Shown piece by piece: positions 15,570-22,390 of a stretch of DNA of 36,894 nucleotides. The notes under the pieces were generated by a model that was given only the letters and a program-made list of their open reading frames with translations, did no database searches and was not told where the DNA came from. The position numbers and the translations under genes were made by a program. The stretch is from an uncultured Bacilli bacterium (GTDB taxonomy: Bacteria; Bacillota_I; Bacilli_A; RF39; UBA660). Position 1 is the first letter of the stretch, and each line of letters starts with the position of its first letter. The stretch is taken from assembly GCA_947627435.1 (NCBI GenBank), contig CANQWB010000011.1:1-36894 (forward strand), written 5' to 3'.

Positions 15570-16094
15570 ATGGCTAAAAATGGAAAAAGAAAAAGTTATT
15601 TTAAATTGACATATAAAGAAAAACAAATGATACATAACATCATTTTGAAACAAGAAGGTTATTTTAGTATTTTTAATATTTCTTATATGTTAGTATCGGT
15701 TTTGTTAGTAATAATTGCTTTACAACAACAAAAAATGATTTTTGTTTTTATCTTAATACCCATTATTTATCTTATTTTAAGATTAAGACTATTTTATTAT
15801 TATCAAACACATACTGAAATAAATTTTAATATAGATAATGAAGAAAATGCAAAATTATCTAATTATACTGATAGTCAATTAAACTTTTTTAAAATAGGTG
15901 GTATTGTAATAGTTGTAATTATGTTAATATTTATAGTTATTGGTTTGGGTATCTTTAATAATGACAATGGTGATACTGAAAATAATAATGGTTATACAAC
16001 AAAATGTTATACAAGGGAAGATGGAACAAAATGTTGTACATCTTGCAAAAAAACAAGTTATGGCGATATAGGTTGCTCAACAATCTGTGATTAA
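15570..16094 (+). CDS. Membrane protein with a cysteine-rich C-terminal tail
   Basis: I do not recognise this 174-residue protein. A basic N-terminus (KNGKRKSYFKLTYKEK) is followed by predicted membrane segments at about 38-51, 55-70 and 110-128. The last 45 residues start with an Asn/Asp-rich linker and then hold six or seven cysteines in about 30 residues (KCY, KCCTSCKK, GCSTIC at the C-terminus). With three membrane segments and a basic cytoplasmic N-terminus, the tail is predicted outside, where the cysteines could form disulfides or bind a metal. ATG 15570 follows AAAAAGGGG by nine bases. The lipoprotein at 16114 follows after 19 bases and is probably co-transcribed. Confidence 0.65.
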   Translation: MAKNGKRKSYFKLTYKEKQMIHNIILKQEGYFSIFNISYMLVSVLLVIIALQQQKMIFVFILIPIIYLILRLRLFYYYQTHTEINFNIDNEENAKLSNYTDSQLNFFKIGGIVIVVIMLIFIVIGLGIFNNDNGDTENNNGYTTKCYTREDGTKCCTSCKKTSYGDIGCSTICD

Positions 16095-16113
16095 AAGAAA
16101 GTGAGGAAAGAAA

Positions 16114-16923
16114 ATGAAAAAAATTAGTTTAATATTACTATGTGGAATTATTTTGTTAGGTATTTGTGGTTGTGGTACTTCAAAATTTGAAAAAACACTG
16201 CAGGAAGAACATTATGGCTTTGGTTGGGGAAATGATTATAATGAAGAAGGCTTAGTATGTGAAGAAATAAAAGATGCCATATCTTTAGACAATAACTATT
16301 TTTTAACATCTACAGGCGATTTGTATAAATTTAATGGACAAAAGTTATTTTCAAATGATAAAAATTGCATTAAAACTGATTACGGAAATAGTAATCTAGC
16401 ATTTATATTAAATTCGGGAATATATAATAAAAATCACGAATTAACTTATATTATCAATGAGGATAAAGAAATTATGACTCCACAGGAATATAAAGATAAA
16501 TATAACTCTGATTTGTATGTTTATAATAGGGACATAATTTTCAACGAAGATTACGATTTTATTGCTTCAAACGGTTGGAATGAGGAAATAATTACTATAA
16601 AGGACAACATTATATATTATTATGACAAGAATAATCAGAAACAAAAATTAGGGGAAATTCCTAAAGATGAAAAAATTTTATATCTTGGTGGTGGCAATGT
16701 TTCCATAATAAAAACCGATAAAGCCTATTGGAGTTTAAAAATAACTAATGAGGAAGAATGTACAAAATATGTAGATCGTAAATGTAATGTTTCTTTCGTT
16801 AAAAGTTCACTTACTGATATTTATGATAAAATTATTTTTGCAAATGGTGATTTACTAGTTGATAATCAATATTACGCATATGGTAGAGGAAAGAGTATAG
16901 ATATACAAGAAATATTAAATTAA
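16114..16923 (+). CDS. Secreted lipoprotein, possible beta-propeller-like fold
   Basis: A 269-residue lipoprotein without a family that I recognise. The signal is MKKISLILLCGIILLG with lipobox ICGC and lipidated cysteine 20. The mature part consists of short repeated beta-type phrases (NYFLTSTGDLYKFNGQKLFS, AFILNSGIYNKNHELTYII, DNIIYYYDKNNQ, KIIFANGDLLVDNQYYAYG) that resemble propeller or RCC1-like blades. Four further cysteines occur in the mature part (VCEE, NCIK, ECTK, KCNV), unusual for a secreted protein. The ribosome site is AGTGAGGA. It shares an operon with the Cys-tail membrane protein, so both may belong to one envelope system. The A+T content seems higher than in neighbouring housekeeping genes. 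Confidence 0.6.
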   Translation: MKKISLILLCGIILLGICGCGTSKFEKTLQEEHYGFGWGNDYNEEGLVCEEIKDAISLDNNYFLTSTGDLYKFNGQKLFSNDKNCIKTDYGNSNLAFILNSGIYNKNHELTYIINEDKEIMTPQEYKDKYNSDLYVYNRDIIFNEDYDFIASNGWNEEIITIKDNIIYYYDKNNQKQKLGEIPKDEKILYLGGGNVSIIKTDKAYWSLKITNEEECTKYVDRKCNVSFVKSSLTDIYDKIIFANGDLLVDNQYYAYGRGKSIDIQEILN

Positions 16924-16964
16924 TAAATAAAAATTTCTAGCAAAATCTTATAATTGCTAGAAAT
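16923..16964 (-). terminator. Terminator of tRNA-Lys (minus), perhaps bidirectional
   Basis: ATTTCTAGCAA (16933-16943) and TTGCTAGAAAT (16954-16964) form an 11-bp stem. On the minus strand it is followed by TTTTTATTTATT, making it a terminator for the tRNA. It may also stop the plus-strand lipoprotein transcript, though no T-run follows there. Confidence 0.75.
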
Positions 16965-16979
16965 GTTATTGAACAAATA

Positions 16980-17055
16980 TGGTGGACTGTTAGGGATTCG
17001 AACCCTAGACCCACTGATTAAGAGTCAGTTGCTCTACCAACTGAGCTAACAGTCC
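16980..17055 (-). tRNA. tRNA-Lys (anticodon CTT)
   Basis: A complete cloverleaf on the minus strand: acceptor GGACTGT/ACAGTCC, D-arm GCTC-GAGC with AGTTGGTA loop, anticodon stem ACTGA/TCAGT around loop CTCTTAA (anticodon CTT, reading AAG), T-arm TAGGG/CCCTA with TTCGAAT, and an encoded CCA. A minus-strand TATACT with TGT extended -10 (17073-17078) lies at the right distance upstream. It is a single tRNA, not part of a cluster. Confidence 0.97.
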
Positions 17056-17128
17056 AAAATAGGCACAAGTACAGTATAACATATATTGTAAAATTTGACT
17101 AGTCTAAATTCAAAATAAATAAAATTCA

Positions 17129-17158
17129 TTGGAAATATTATAACATTCATGATATAAT
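17129..17158 (+). promoter_or_regulatory. Promoter of small RNA A
   Basis: TTGGAA at 17129-17134, 18-base spacer, TATAAT at 17153-17158 with a TGA extended -10. The start is expected near 17165. No plus-strand gene follows before 18120. Confidence 0.7.
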
Positions 17159-17164
17159 ATAGCA

Positions 17165-17259
17165 TGTATAAACCATTGTTTATACAAAAAAGGACATATT
17201 CGATATGCTAGTTGATGTTGTTCTTTGGAGAGACATTTGAGTATACTCAAATGTTTTTT
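17165..17259 (+). ncRNA. Putative antisense small RNA A (type I antitoxin-like)
   Basis: A unit of about 95 bases bounded by a promoter and a strong terminator. It holds a perfect hairpin GTATAAAC-CATT-GTTTATAC (17166-17185), then a block at 17186-17220 that recurs in small RNA B (22300-22335): AAAAAAGGA, a TTC-ATAT palindrome and GTTGA-TGTTG. The terminator, ACATTTGAG-TATA-CTCAAATGT (17233-17254) plus Ts, contains the stop codon of the minus-strand peptide gene, so the RNA is antisense to the 3' end of that mRNA. This is the geometry of TxpA/RatA and BsrG/SR4 in Bacillus. A peptide of 11 residues starting at an ATG near 17204 is possible but I do not favour it. Confidence 0.55.
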
Positions 17260-17260
17260 G
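17233..17260 (+). terminator. Terminator of small RNA A
   Basis: Nine-pair stem ACATTTGAG/CTCAAATGT with loop TATA, followed by six Ts (17254-17259). Confidence 0.9.
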
Positions 17261-17333
17261 TTAATATAAAAATAATGGCGAATAAAAGTAATATAATAAA
17301 ATGTAAAAAATATTCCCGTCTACTCATATTCAT
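17247..17333 (-). CDS. 28-residue hydrophobic peptide A (type I toxin-like)
   Basis: A tiny minus-strand gene. ATG 17333 (a second in-frame ATG is at 17327) follows a ribosome site AAAGGCGG (17337-17344). The peptide begins MNMSRREYF, continues as a single Leu/Ile/Phe-rich membrane helix and ends TKNI; the TGA stop is in the terminator hairpin of small RNA A. It has its own promoter 60 bases upstream and a 14-base palindrome TTTGCGATCGCAAA (17348-17361) just before the ribosome site, which could control translation. A short charged N-terminus plus one membrane helix is typical of type I toxins, which damage the membrane when not repressed by antisense RNA. The similar peptide at 22389-22472 supports that it is a real gene. 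Confidence 0.55.
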   Translation of the reverse strand: MNMSRREYFLHFIILLLFAIIFILTKNI

Positions 17334-17399
17334 ACACCGCCTTTCCATTTGCGATCGCAAAAAGAAAGAAAACATCAATTATCAAATATATCCAAAAAT

Positions 17400-17428
17400 A
17401 TTATACCATTCGTATAACTTATAGTAAA
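17400..17428 (-). promoter_or_regulatory. Promoter of peptide gene A
   Basis: On the minus strand TTTACT (17423-17428), 17-base spacer, TATAAT (17400-17405) with a TGG extended -10. Transcription should start near 17393. Confidence 0.75.
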
Positions 17429-17448
17429 CAATTTTTTAAAATTTGTAA

Positions 17449-18042
17449 TTATAATTTTACATAACAGTGTTCTTTTATGATGGTATAAGAAGTAAGATAG
17501 GGGAGTATTTGAACTCGCTTTTTTTCCCATTTGGTATCTGCAATCTGAATATGATAACGAATGACATCTTGATATTCGGCATCTAACAAGTTCACATCTT
17601 TCATCCAAACATCTATTTTTGGTTTTTGAGAATAATGAAAGTATAAACATATTTCTTTTCCCGGGACAATATCTACATATGTGGTTTCTTGCAAAGCTTG
17701 TGTGACAGAATTTGTGTAAGCTCTCACTAAGCCACCTGCACCTAACAAAATTCCTCCAAAATAACGTACGACAATACATAAAACAAAATTTAAATTTTGC
17801 TTTTCTAGTACATTTAAAATAGGCATTCCAGCGGTACCAGAGGGTTCTTTATCATCCGAACAACGTTTTTGTTGATCCACAATATAAGCATAACAATGAT
17901 GTGTCGCATCCGGATGCTTTTTTCTTATCATATCTAAATTTTTGTTTACTTCTTCTATCGAAGTAACAAAAAATAAATAAGTAATGAATTTGGATTTTTG
18001 TACTTGATATTCTGTTATATGATTTTGATCAATAGAACGCAT
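17449..18042 (-). CDS. YigZ/IMPACT family protein
   Basis: A 197-residue UPF0029/IMPACT-type protein of the YigZ group. The N-terminal domain has the hallmark SDDKEPSGTAGMPIL and VVRYFGGILLGAGGLVRAY motifs; the C-terminal part is a ferredoxin-like domain. The family is linked to translation control in eukaryotes (IMPACT), but the bacterial role is poorly known. I chose ATG 18042: it follows GGTGATACCT, whereas ATG 18060 lies on the -10 element (ATTATA forward at 18059-18064, with an extended TGA on the minus strand). The resulting leader is only about ten bases. It is divergent from uvrC with a 77-base gap. Confidence 0.92.
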   Translation of the reverse strand: MRSIDQNHITEYQVQKSKFITYLFFVTSIEEVNKNLDMIRKKHPDATHHCYAYIVDQQKRCSDDKEPSGTAGMPILNVLEKQNLNFVLCIVVRYFGGILLGAGGLVRAYTNSVTQALQETTYVDIVPGKEICLYFHYSQKPKIDVWMKDVNLLDAEYQDVIRYHIQIADTKWEKKRVQILPYLTSYTIIKEHCYVKL

Positions 18043-18075
18043 AGGTATCACCATATTCATTATATCAAAAAATGC

Positions 18076-18102
18076 TTACAATTTGCATATTTGTGATAAA
18101 AT
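18076..18102 (+). promoter_or_regulatory. uvrC promoter region, divergent with yigZ
   Basis: TTACAA at 18076-18081 and TAAAAT at 18097-18102 with a TGA extended -10 (spacer 15) point to uvrC. The minus-strand -10 for the yigZ-like gene is at 18059-18064. Both promoters fit in about 45 bases. Confidence 0.5.
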
Positions 18103-18119
18103 ACTATTAGGTGATCTCA

Positions 18120-19895
18120 ATGAACACAATTAAGCAAAAATTAGCCCTTGTTCCCAATAAACCAGGATGCTATTTAATGAAAAACAAAGATGGTGTTATC
18201 ATCTACGTTGGAAAAGCCAAAAAATTAAAAAATCGTTTAAGTTCCTATTTTAGAGGTACGCATACCGGAAAAACAGCAAAATTGGTCAGCGAAATTGTCG
18301 ACTTTGAATATGTTGTAGTTGGAAGTGAAACAGAATCTTTCATATTAGAAATTAATTTAATTAAGGAACATGATCCAAAATACAATATTTTGCTTCGTGA
18401 TGATAAAAGTTACCCTTATATTGAATTAACCAATGAAAAAGTACCACGTTTATTAGTCGTTCGCAGTTTAAATAAAAGAAAAAATAAAAGTAGATTATAT
18501 GGTCCTTATCCCAATGTAGTAGCTGCCCGAAATACTGTTAATTTATTAAATCGTATGTATCCATTAAGAAAATGTAAAACTTACAATAAAAGACCATGTT
18601 TATATTATCATATTGGACAGTGCCTTGGATATTGTAGTAACCAAATAGAAGAATCAACCATTGCGCAAATGGAACATGACATTATTCAATTCTTAAAAGG
18701 AGATCACACTTTAATTACCAAAAAAATCAAAGAAGAAATGTATCAAGAAAGCGAAAAAATGAATTTTGAAAAAGCCAAAGAATTAAAAGATTTATTAGAT
18801 TATATTGAAATTACACTAACCAAACAAAAAGTGGAAATTCAAGATGATATTGATAGAGACTTATTCGGGTATTATGTAGATAGAGGATATTTGTCTGTCC
18901 AAGCATTCTTTATTCGTGGCGGTAAAATTTTAGAAAGACATTCGCATATTTTCCCATTAATTGATGAAGTAGAGGAAGAATTAACACGTTATATTGCCAG
19001 TTTCTATGACAAAAATTTTTTACTTCCAAAAGAATTACTGGTACCACAGATTGTCGATGAAACCTTACTCGAATCTTTCTTATCGATTCCAGTTAAGAAA
19101 CCTGTCAAAGGAGTAAAATTTAAATTGATTGAAATGGCGAATAAAAATGCTGAAATTGCATTAAATGAAGAATTTGAACTCATTCAAAAAGATGAACAAA
19201 GAACAGTCAATGCCAATGAAGAATTAAGAGATATCCTACATTTAGATAAATTAGACCGTATTGAATTATTTGATAATTCTCATTTATTTGGAACATTTAG
19301 TGTGTCTGGAATGGTTGTTTTTGTAAATGGAAAACCAAGTAAAAATGATTATCGTAAATTCAAAATTACAGGGAATAGTAATGATGAATATGCGATGATG
19401 CAAGAAGTAACATATCGTAGGTATTTTCGTGTATTAAAAGATGGTTTAACACCACCGGATTTAATTATTGTAGATGGTGGAGTTGGTCAAATACATGTGG
19501 TTCGAGATGTAATCAAGAGTTTAGGTATGCATATTATGGTAGTTGGTCTTAAAAAGAACGATAAACATGCTACATCTAGTTTATTAGCGTTTGATCCAAT
19601 AGAAGAAATTGAAATTGATAAAAAAAGCAATTTATTCTATTATTTGGAACGTATGCAAGATGAAGTCCATAATTTTACAATTCACTATCACAAACAAATT
19701 CGAAGTAAGGGTTCTTTAGAAAGTATTTTAGATCATGTCGAAGGTATTGGATCTGTTAGAAAAAAAGAATTACTCAAAAAATATAAAACAATTACCAAAT
19801 TAAAACAACTTTCTATAGAAGAATTAAAAAGTATTTTACCTGATAAAACAGCAAATCATTTATATCAATTTTTGCAGAATTATGAAAAAGAATAG
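18120..19895 (+). CDS. uvrC: Excinuclease ABC subunit C
   Basis: UvrC makes the two incisions in nucleotide excision repair, on DNA damage marked by UvrA and UvrB. The 591-residue product contains the GIY-YIG nuclease (about 10-90; GCYLMKNKDGVIIYVGKAKKLKNRLSSYF), a cysteine-containing linker (RKCKTYNKRPCLYYHIGQCLGYC), the UVR motif for UvrB contact (EKMNFEKAKELKDLLDYI, near 215-235), the RNase H-like 5' nuclease (DRIELFDNSHLFG, IIVDGGVGQ) and a C-terminal helix-hairpin-helix (VEGIGSVRKKELLKKY). The start is ATG 18120 after AGGTGATCTC; GTG 18111 is part of that site. uvrA and uvrB are not in the window. Confidence 0.97.
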   Translation: MNTIKQKLALVPNKPGCYLMKNKDGVIIYVGKAKKLKNRLSSYFRGTHTGKTAKLVSEIVDFEYVVVGSETESFILEINLIKEHDPKYNILLRDDKSYPYIELTNEKVPRLLVVRSLNKRKNKSRLYGPYPNVVAARNTVNLLNRMYPLRKCKTYNKRPCLYYHIGQCLGYCSNQIEESTIAQMEHDIIQFLKGDHTLITKKIKEEMYQESEKMNFEKAKELKDLLDYIEITLTKQKVEIQDDIDRDLFGYYVDRGYLSVQAFFIRGGKILERHSHIFPLIDEVEEELTRYIASFYDKNFLLPKELLVPQIVDETLLESFLSIPVKKPVKGVKFKLIEMANKNAEIALNEEFELIQKDEQRTVNANEELRDILHLDKLDRIELFDNSHLFGTFSVSGMVVFVNGKPSKNDYRKFKITGNSNDEYAMMQEVTYRRYFRVLKDGLTPPDLIIVDGGVGQIHVVRDVIKSLGMHIMVVGLKKNDKHATSSLLAFDPIEEIEIDKKSNLFYYLERMQDEVHNFTIHYHKQIRSKGSLESILDHVEGIGSVRKKELLKKYKTITKLKQLSIEELKSILPDKTANHLYQFLQNYEKE

Positions 19896-19985
19896 ATTTC
19901 TAATTTTATCATAAAATGATACTAGTGTAAGATCAAAAAGGTTAATTTTTTCTTCATTATATCGACAAAAAACGGCACAAGAACA

Positions 19986-20014
19986 TTGACAACAAGACAA
20001 AAATGATGTAATTT
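19986..20014 (+). promoter_or_regulatory. Promoter of the zinc-ribbon gene pair
   Basis: TTGACA at 19986-19991, 17-base spacer, TAATTT at 20009-20014. Confidence 0.6.
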
Positions 20015-20037
20015 TATATTTAGATAGGAGTGAATGT

Positions 20038-21288
20038 ATGTTTTGTGAAGAATGTGGAACTAAAAATGCAAACGATGCACAATTTTGTGAAAATTGTGGG
20101 GCAAAGTTGAAAGTAGAAAAAAAATTGCCCAAAAAAAGTCCAAAAACAGAACCAACAGAAAGTTTTAGTACAAAATTAAAGAAAATGTCTAAAACGAAAA
20201 AGATGATTGGTGGAATTGTGATTGTATTTGTTGTGATATGTATTATTGCTTATTCTGTAATTAATAATAAATTATCACCAAAGACGATTGCTAAAGATTA
20301 TTTCTTAGCTGCAGCAAATATGGATGCTGAAAAGTTATATCAGTATATGGAAGTAGAAAAAAGTGAATTTACTTCTAAAAGTATGTTTAAAAAACTATTT
20401 GAAGAAAAATATGATGAAGATGATATTAAAAAAATAGCAAATTATAGTGTTGGAAAAGTAGAAAAAGATGCCTCTGGATTCACAGCAACTGTAACTATTA
20501 CTTATGTGGAAAATGGAGATGATGATTCCAATACCGTAAAAGTAAAATTAATCAAACAAAAAGCAAAAAAATATTTGATTTTTGATGAATGGCAGGTTGC
20601 AACTGACAATATGCCTATGGAAATTACAAAAGATTTTGAAATGAAAGTATTAAAAGGATCTAAAATAAAAATTGAGGGCAAAGAAGTAAATTCTAAATAC
20701 ATAGATAAAGAAAAATCTGATGAAAGTTATGATGTATATAAAATGCCAGCAATGTTTACAACAGAATATAGTGCAGTTATTTCAGCGCCAATGGGATTTG
20801 ATGTAGAAGAAAAAATTCGTGTATCAAAATATTCAAATTATACTTATTCTTTGAGTGAAGATAATTTATCTGATGAAATGAAAAAACAACTTACCGATTT
20901 AGCAAAAACAAGTTTACAAACATTATATGATGGCGCAAAAGATCAAAAAGAATTTTCTGAAATCAAATCTTCATTTGACTATAAAGGTGCAGATTTGACC
21001 GATTTAGAAAAATCATATAATTCATTAAAGAATAGTTTAGCAAATTCTGGATTAACAAGTATTAGTTTTACAGAAGTTACACTAAATAGCTTTAGTAGTA
21101 GTGATACTTACCGTTGTTATGTAAGTACAAAATATAAATATTCTGTAAATTATACATCAGGTACAGAAACAAAAACGCATGACAGTAGTGATTCTGATAA
21201 CATGTATGTTTATCTTACATATGCTGATGGTGCATTCCGTGTAGTAGATGCCGGAAGTATGACTACATATTTTTCAAAATATTATTAG
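20038..21288 (+). CDS. Zinc-ribbon, single-pass membrane protein (TcaA/YvbJ-like)
   Basis: A 416-residue protein with an N-terminal zinc ribbon (C3, C6, C17, C20 in CEECG...CENCG), a basic linker, one membrane helix at about 56-78 and a large extracytoplasmic part. This layout and the phrases SPKTIAKDYFLAAANMDAEKLYQYM and KYLIFDEWQV match the TcaA/YvbJ group; Staphylococcus TcaA influences glycopeptide susceptibility. The outer part ends with a Ser/Thr-rich segment (about 350-400). ATG 20038 follows TAGGAGTGA. A second zinc-ribbon membrane gene begins 18 bases downstream, so the two probably form an operon in which cytoplasmic zinc ribbons pair with envelope domains. Confidence 0.8.
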   Translation: MFCEECGTKNANDAQFCENCGAKLKVEKKLPKKSPKTEPTESFSTKLKKMSKTKKMIGGIVIVFVVICIIAYSVINNKLSPKTIAKDYFLAAANMDAEKLYQYMEVEKSEFTSKSMFKKLFEEKYDEDDIKKIANYSVGKVEKDASGFTATVTITYVENGDDDSNTVKVKLIKQKAKKYLIFDEWQVATDNMPMEITKDFEMKVLKGSKIKIEGKEVNSKYIDKEKSDESYDVYKMPAMFTTEYSAVISAPMGFDVEEKIRVSKYSNYTYSLSEDNLSDEMKKQLTDLAKTSLQTLYDGAKDQKEFSEIKSSFDYKGADLTDLEKSYNSLKNSLANSGLTSISFTEVTLNSFSSSDTYRCYVSTKYKYSVNYTSGTETKTHDSSDSDNMYVYLTYADGAFRVVDAGSMTTYFSKYY

Positions 21289-21306
21289 AAAGAAGGTTTA
21301 TAAACA

Positions 21307-22014
21307 ATGGCAAAATTTTGTACAAAATGTGGAAAAGAATTAGTAGAAGGACAAGAATGTAGTTGTCAAAAAAATGTGAAAACTGTTGCAACAGGTAGTT
21401 CTTCTATTGTGACAGATTTATTGAATTTAGTAAAAGGTATGTTTACAGCACCTGTTGATACCATGAAATCATTTATCAACGAAAGTAATTTCAATAATGC
21501 ATTAATTGCATTAGGAGCAAGCGCAATTGCAATCGCAATTATGGTTTGTGTTTTATGTAAAGAAATGATGGGAACCATTATGGATTTAATGGGAGTAGCA
21601 TCAAGCTATTTGGGATTAGTAAATACCAATATTGAAATTCCATATGCTAAAATAGCAATTATGTCTATTATCGTTGCAGTAGCAACATATGCATTGATTG
21701 CAGCAATTGCATATTTAATCAGTGCAAAACTATTTAAAAATGAAACAAGTTATAAGAAAATGATTACTTGGTTAGGAGCAAGTGCAAGTCTTATGACAGT
21801 TGTATATTTAGTAACAGCAATTTGTATATTCATTAATTTAAAACTTGCTTTAGTTGTTTATTTAGTTGGAAGTTTATTATATACATGTTATACATTTAAA
21901 GGATTAGAATATGCTTGTGATACAGACAAAAATAAACTTGCATATATTTATGCTCCTGCAATGTTATTATCTGCATTTATTATTGGATATATTGTTCCAA
22001 AAATTATGATGTAA
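21307..22014 (+). CDS. Zinc-ribbon, multi-pass membrane protein (Yip1/DUF6574-like)
   Basis: A 235-residue protein with a short N-terminal zinc ribbon (C5, C8, C18, C20 in CTKCG...CSC) followed by an amphipathic stretch (LLNLVKGMFTAPVDTMKSF) and about five membrane helices: near 62-82, 108-140, 152-175, 177-195 and 212-232. The pattern resembles the bacterial Yip1-type proteins of Bacillota, whose function is not established. The ribosome site is AAGAAGG. It follows the TcaA-like gene and likely shares its promoter. I see no strong terminator; the repeat at 22080-22111 downstream might serve but also frames the tRNA promoter. Confidence 0.78.
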   Translation: MAKFCTKCGKELVEGQECSCQKNVKTVATGSSSIVTDLLNLVKGMFTAPVDTMKSFINESNFNNALIALGASAIAIAIMVCVLCKEMMGTIMDLMGVASSYLGLVNTNIEIPYAKIAIMSIIVAVATYALIAAIAYLISAKLFKNETSYKKMITWLGASASLMTVVYLVTAICIFINLKLALVVYLVGSLLYTCYTFKGLEYACDTDKNKLAYIYAPAMLLSAFIIGYIVPKIMM

Positions 22015-22070
22015 TTGTATATAAATATGTAGAATAGATAAAATAAAAAATAGATTATTGTAAAAAAGTA

Positions 22071-22099
22071 TTGTCAAAAACAAGCAATTATGATATTAT
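22071..22099 (+). promoter_or_regulatory. tRNA-Met promoter with inverted repeat
   Basis: TTGTCA at 22071-22076, 17-base spacer, TATTAT at 22094-22099 with a TGA extended -10. ACAAGCAAT (22080-22088) and ATTGCTTGT (22103-22111) form a perfect 9-base inverted repeat around the -10. Confidence 0.75.
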
Positions 22100-22118
22100 G
22101 ATATTGCTTGTTTGAAAT

Positions 22119-22195
22119 GGCGCTGTAGCTCAGTTGGCTAGAGCAATCGGTTCATACCCGATAGGTCGAGAGTTCGAATCTCCCCGGCGCTACCA
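22119..22195 (+). tRNA. tRNA-Met (anticodon CAT, elongator-type)
   Basis: A complete cloverleaf starting GGCGCTG, D-arm GCTC-GAGC, anticodon stem ATCGG/CCGAT around TTCATAC (CAT), T-arm with TTCGAAT, and an encoded CCA. The anticodon stem lacks the three G-C pairs of initiator tRNA, so it is the elongator or a lysidine-modified Ile tRNA, which sequence reading alone cannot settle. A terminator follows at 22234. Confidence 0.95.
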
Positions 22196-22233
22196 GATTG
22201 ATACCAAACTCGGAAAAATACGAGTAAAAATAG

Positions 22234-22261
22234 AAAACGTACTTGATAAAAGTACGTTTTT
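22234..22261 (+). terminator. Terminator of tRNA-Met
   Basis: AAAACGTACTT (22234-22244), 5-base loop, AAGTACGTTTT (22250-22260) plus T. The TTGATA -35 of small RNA B lies across its loop. Confidence 0.85.
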
Positions 22262-22271
22262 ATGTTATTAT
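22243..22271 (+). promoter_or_regulatory. Promoter of small RNA B
   Basis: TTGATA at 22243-22248, 17-base spacer, TATTAT at 22266-22271 with a TGT extended -10. The -10 is 28 bases before the shared RNA block, nearly the same distance as in locus A (27). Confidence 0.65.
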
Positions 22272-22277
22272 GAATAT

Positions 22278-22390
22278 GTCAAGGAAACTTGCATAAAATA
22301 AAAAAGGAACATTCAATATCGCATGTTGAGTGTTGCTAATATAATTTTGGTTTCACCTAAATCATTGCTGAGTTAGGTGATTTTCTTTTT
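22278..22390 (+). ncRNA. Putative antisense small RNA B (type I antitoxin-like)
   Basis: About 113 bases between a promoter and a terminator. It contains the block 22300-22335 shared with small RNA A (AAAAAAGGA, TTC-ATAT, GTTGAGTGTTG) and ends with TCACCTAA (22353-22360), 12-base loop, TTAGGTGA (22373-22380) and a T-rich tail. The tail covers the stop codon of the minus-strand peptide gene B, so it is antisense to that mRNA's 3' end. Read on the minus strand, the shared block ends in CCTTTTTT after a small hairpin and might also terminate the peptide mRNA. A 17-residue ORF from an ATG near 22322 is possible but unsupported. Confidence 0.55.
22353..22390 (+). terminator. Terminator of small RNA B
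   Basis: Eight-pair stem TCACCTAA/TTAGGTGA followed by TTTTCTTTTT (22381-22390). Confidence 0.85.

Noticed and set aside
17204-17239. Eleven-residue ORF in small RNA A (and a 17-residue ORF in small RNA B) as leader peptides
   Set aside because: The two do not align with each other, the ATG positions differ within the shared block, and no downstream plus-strand gene would be regulated.
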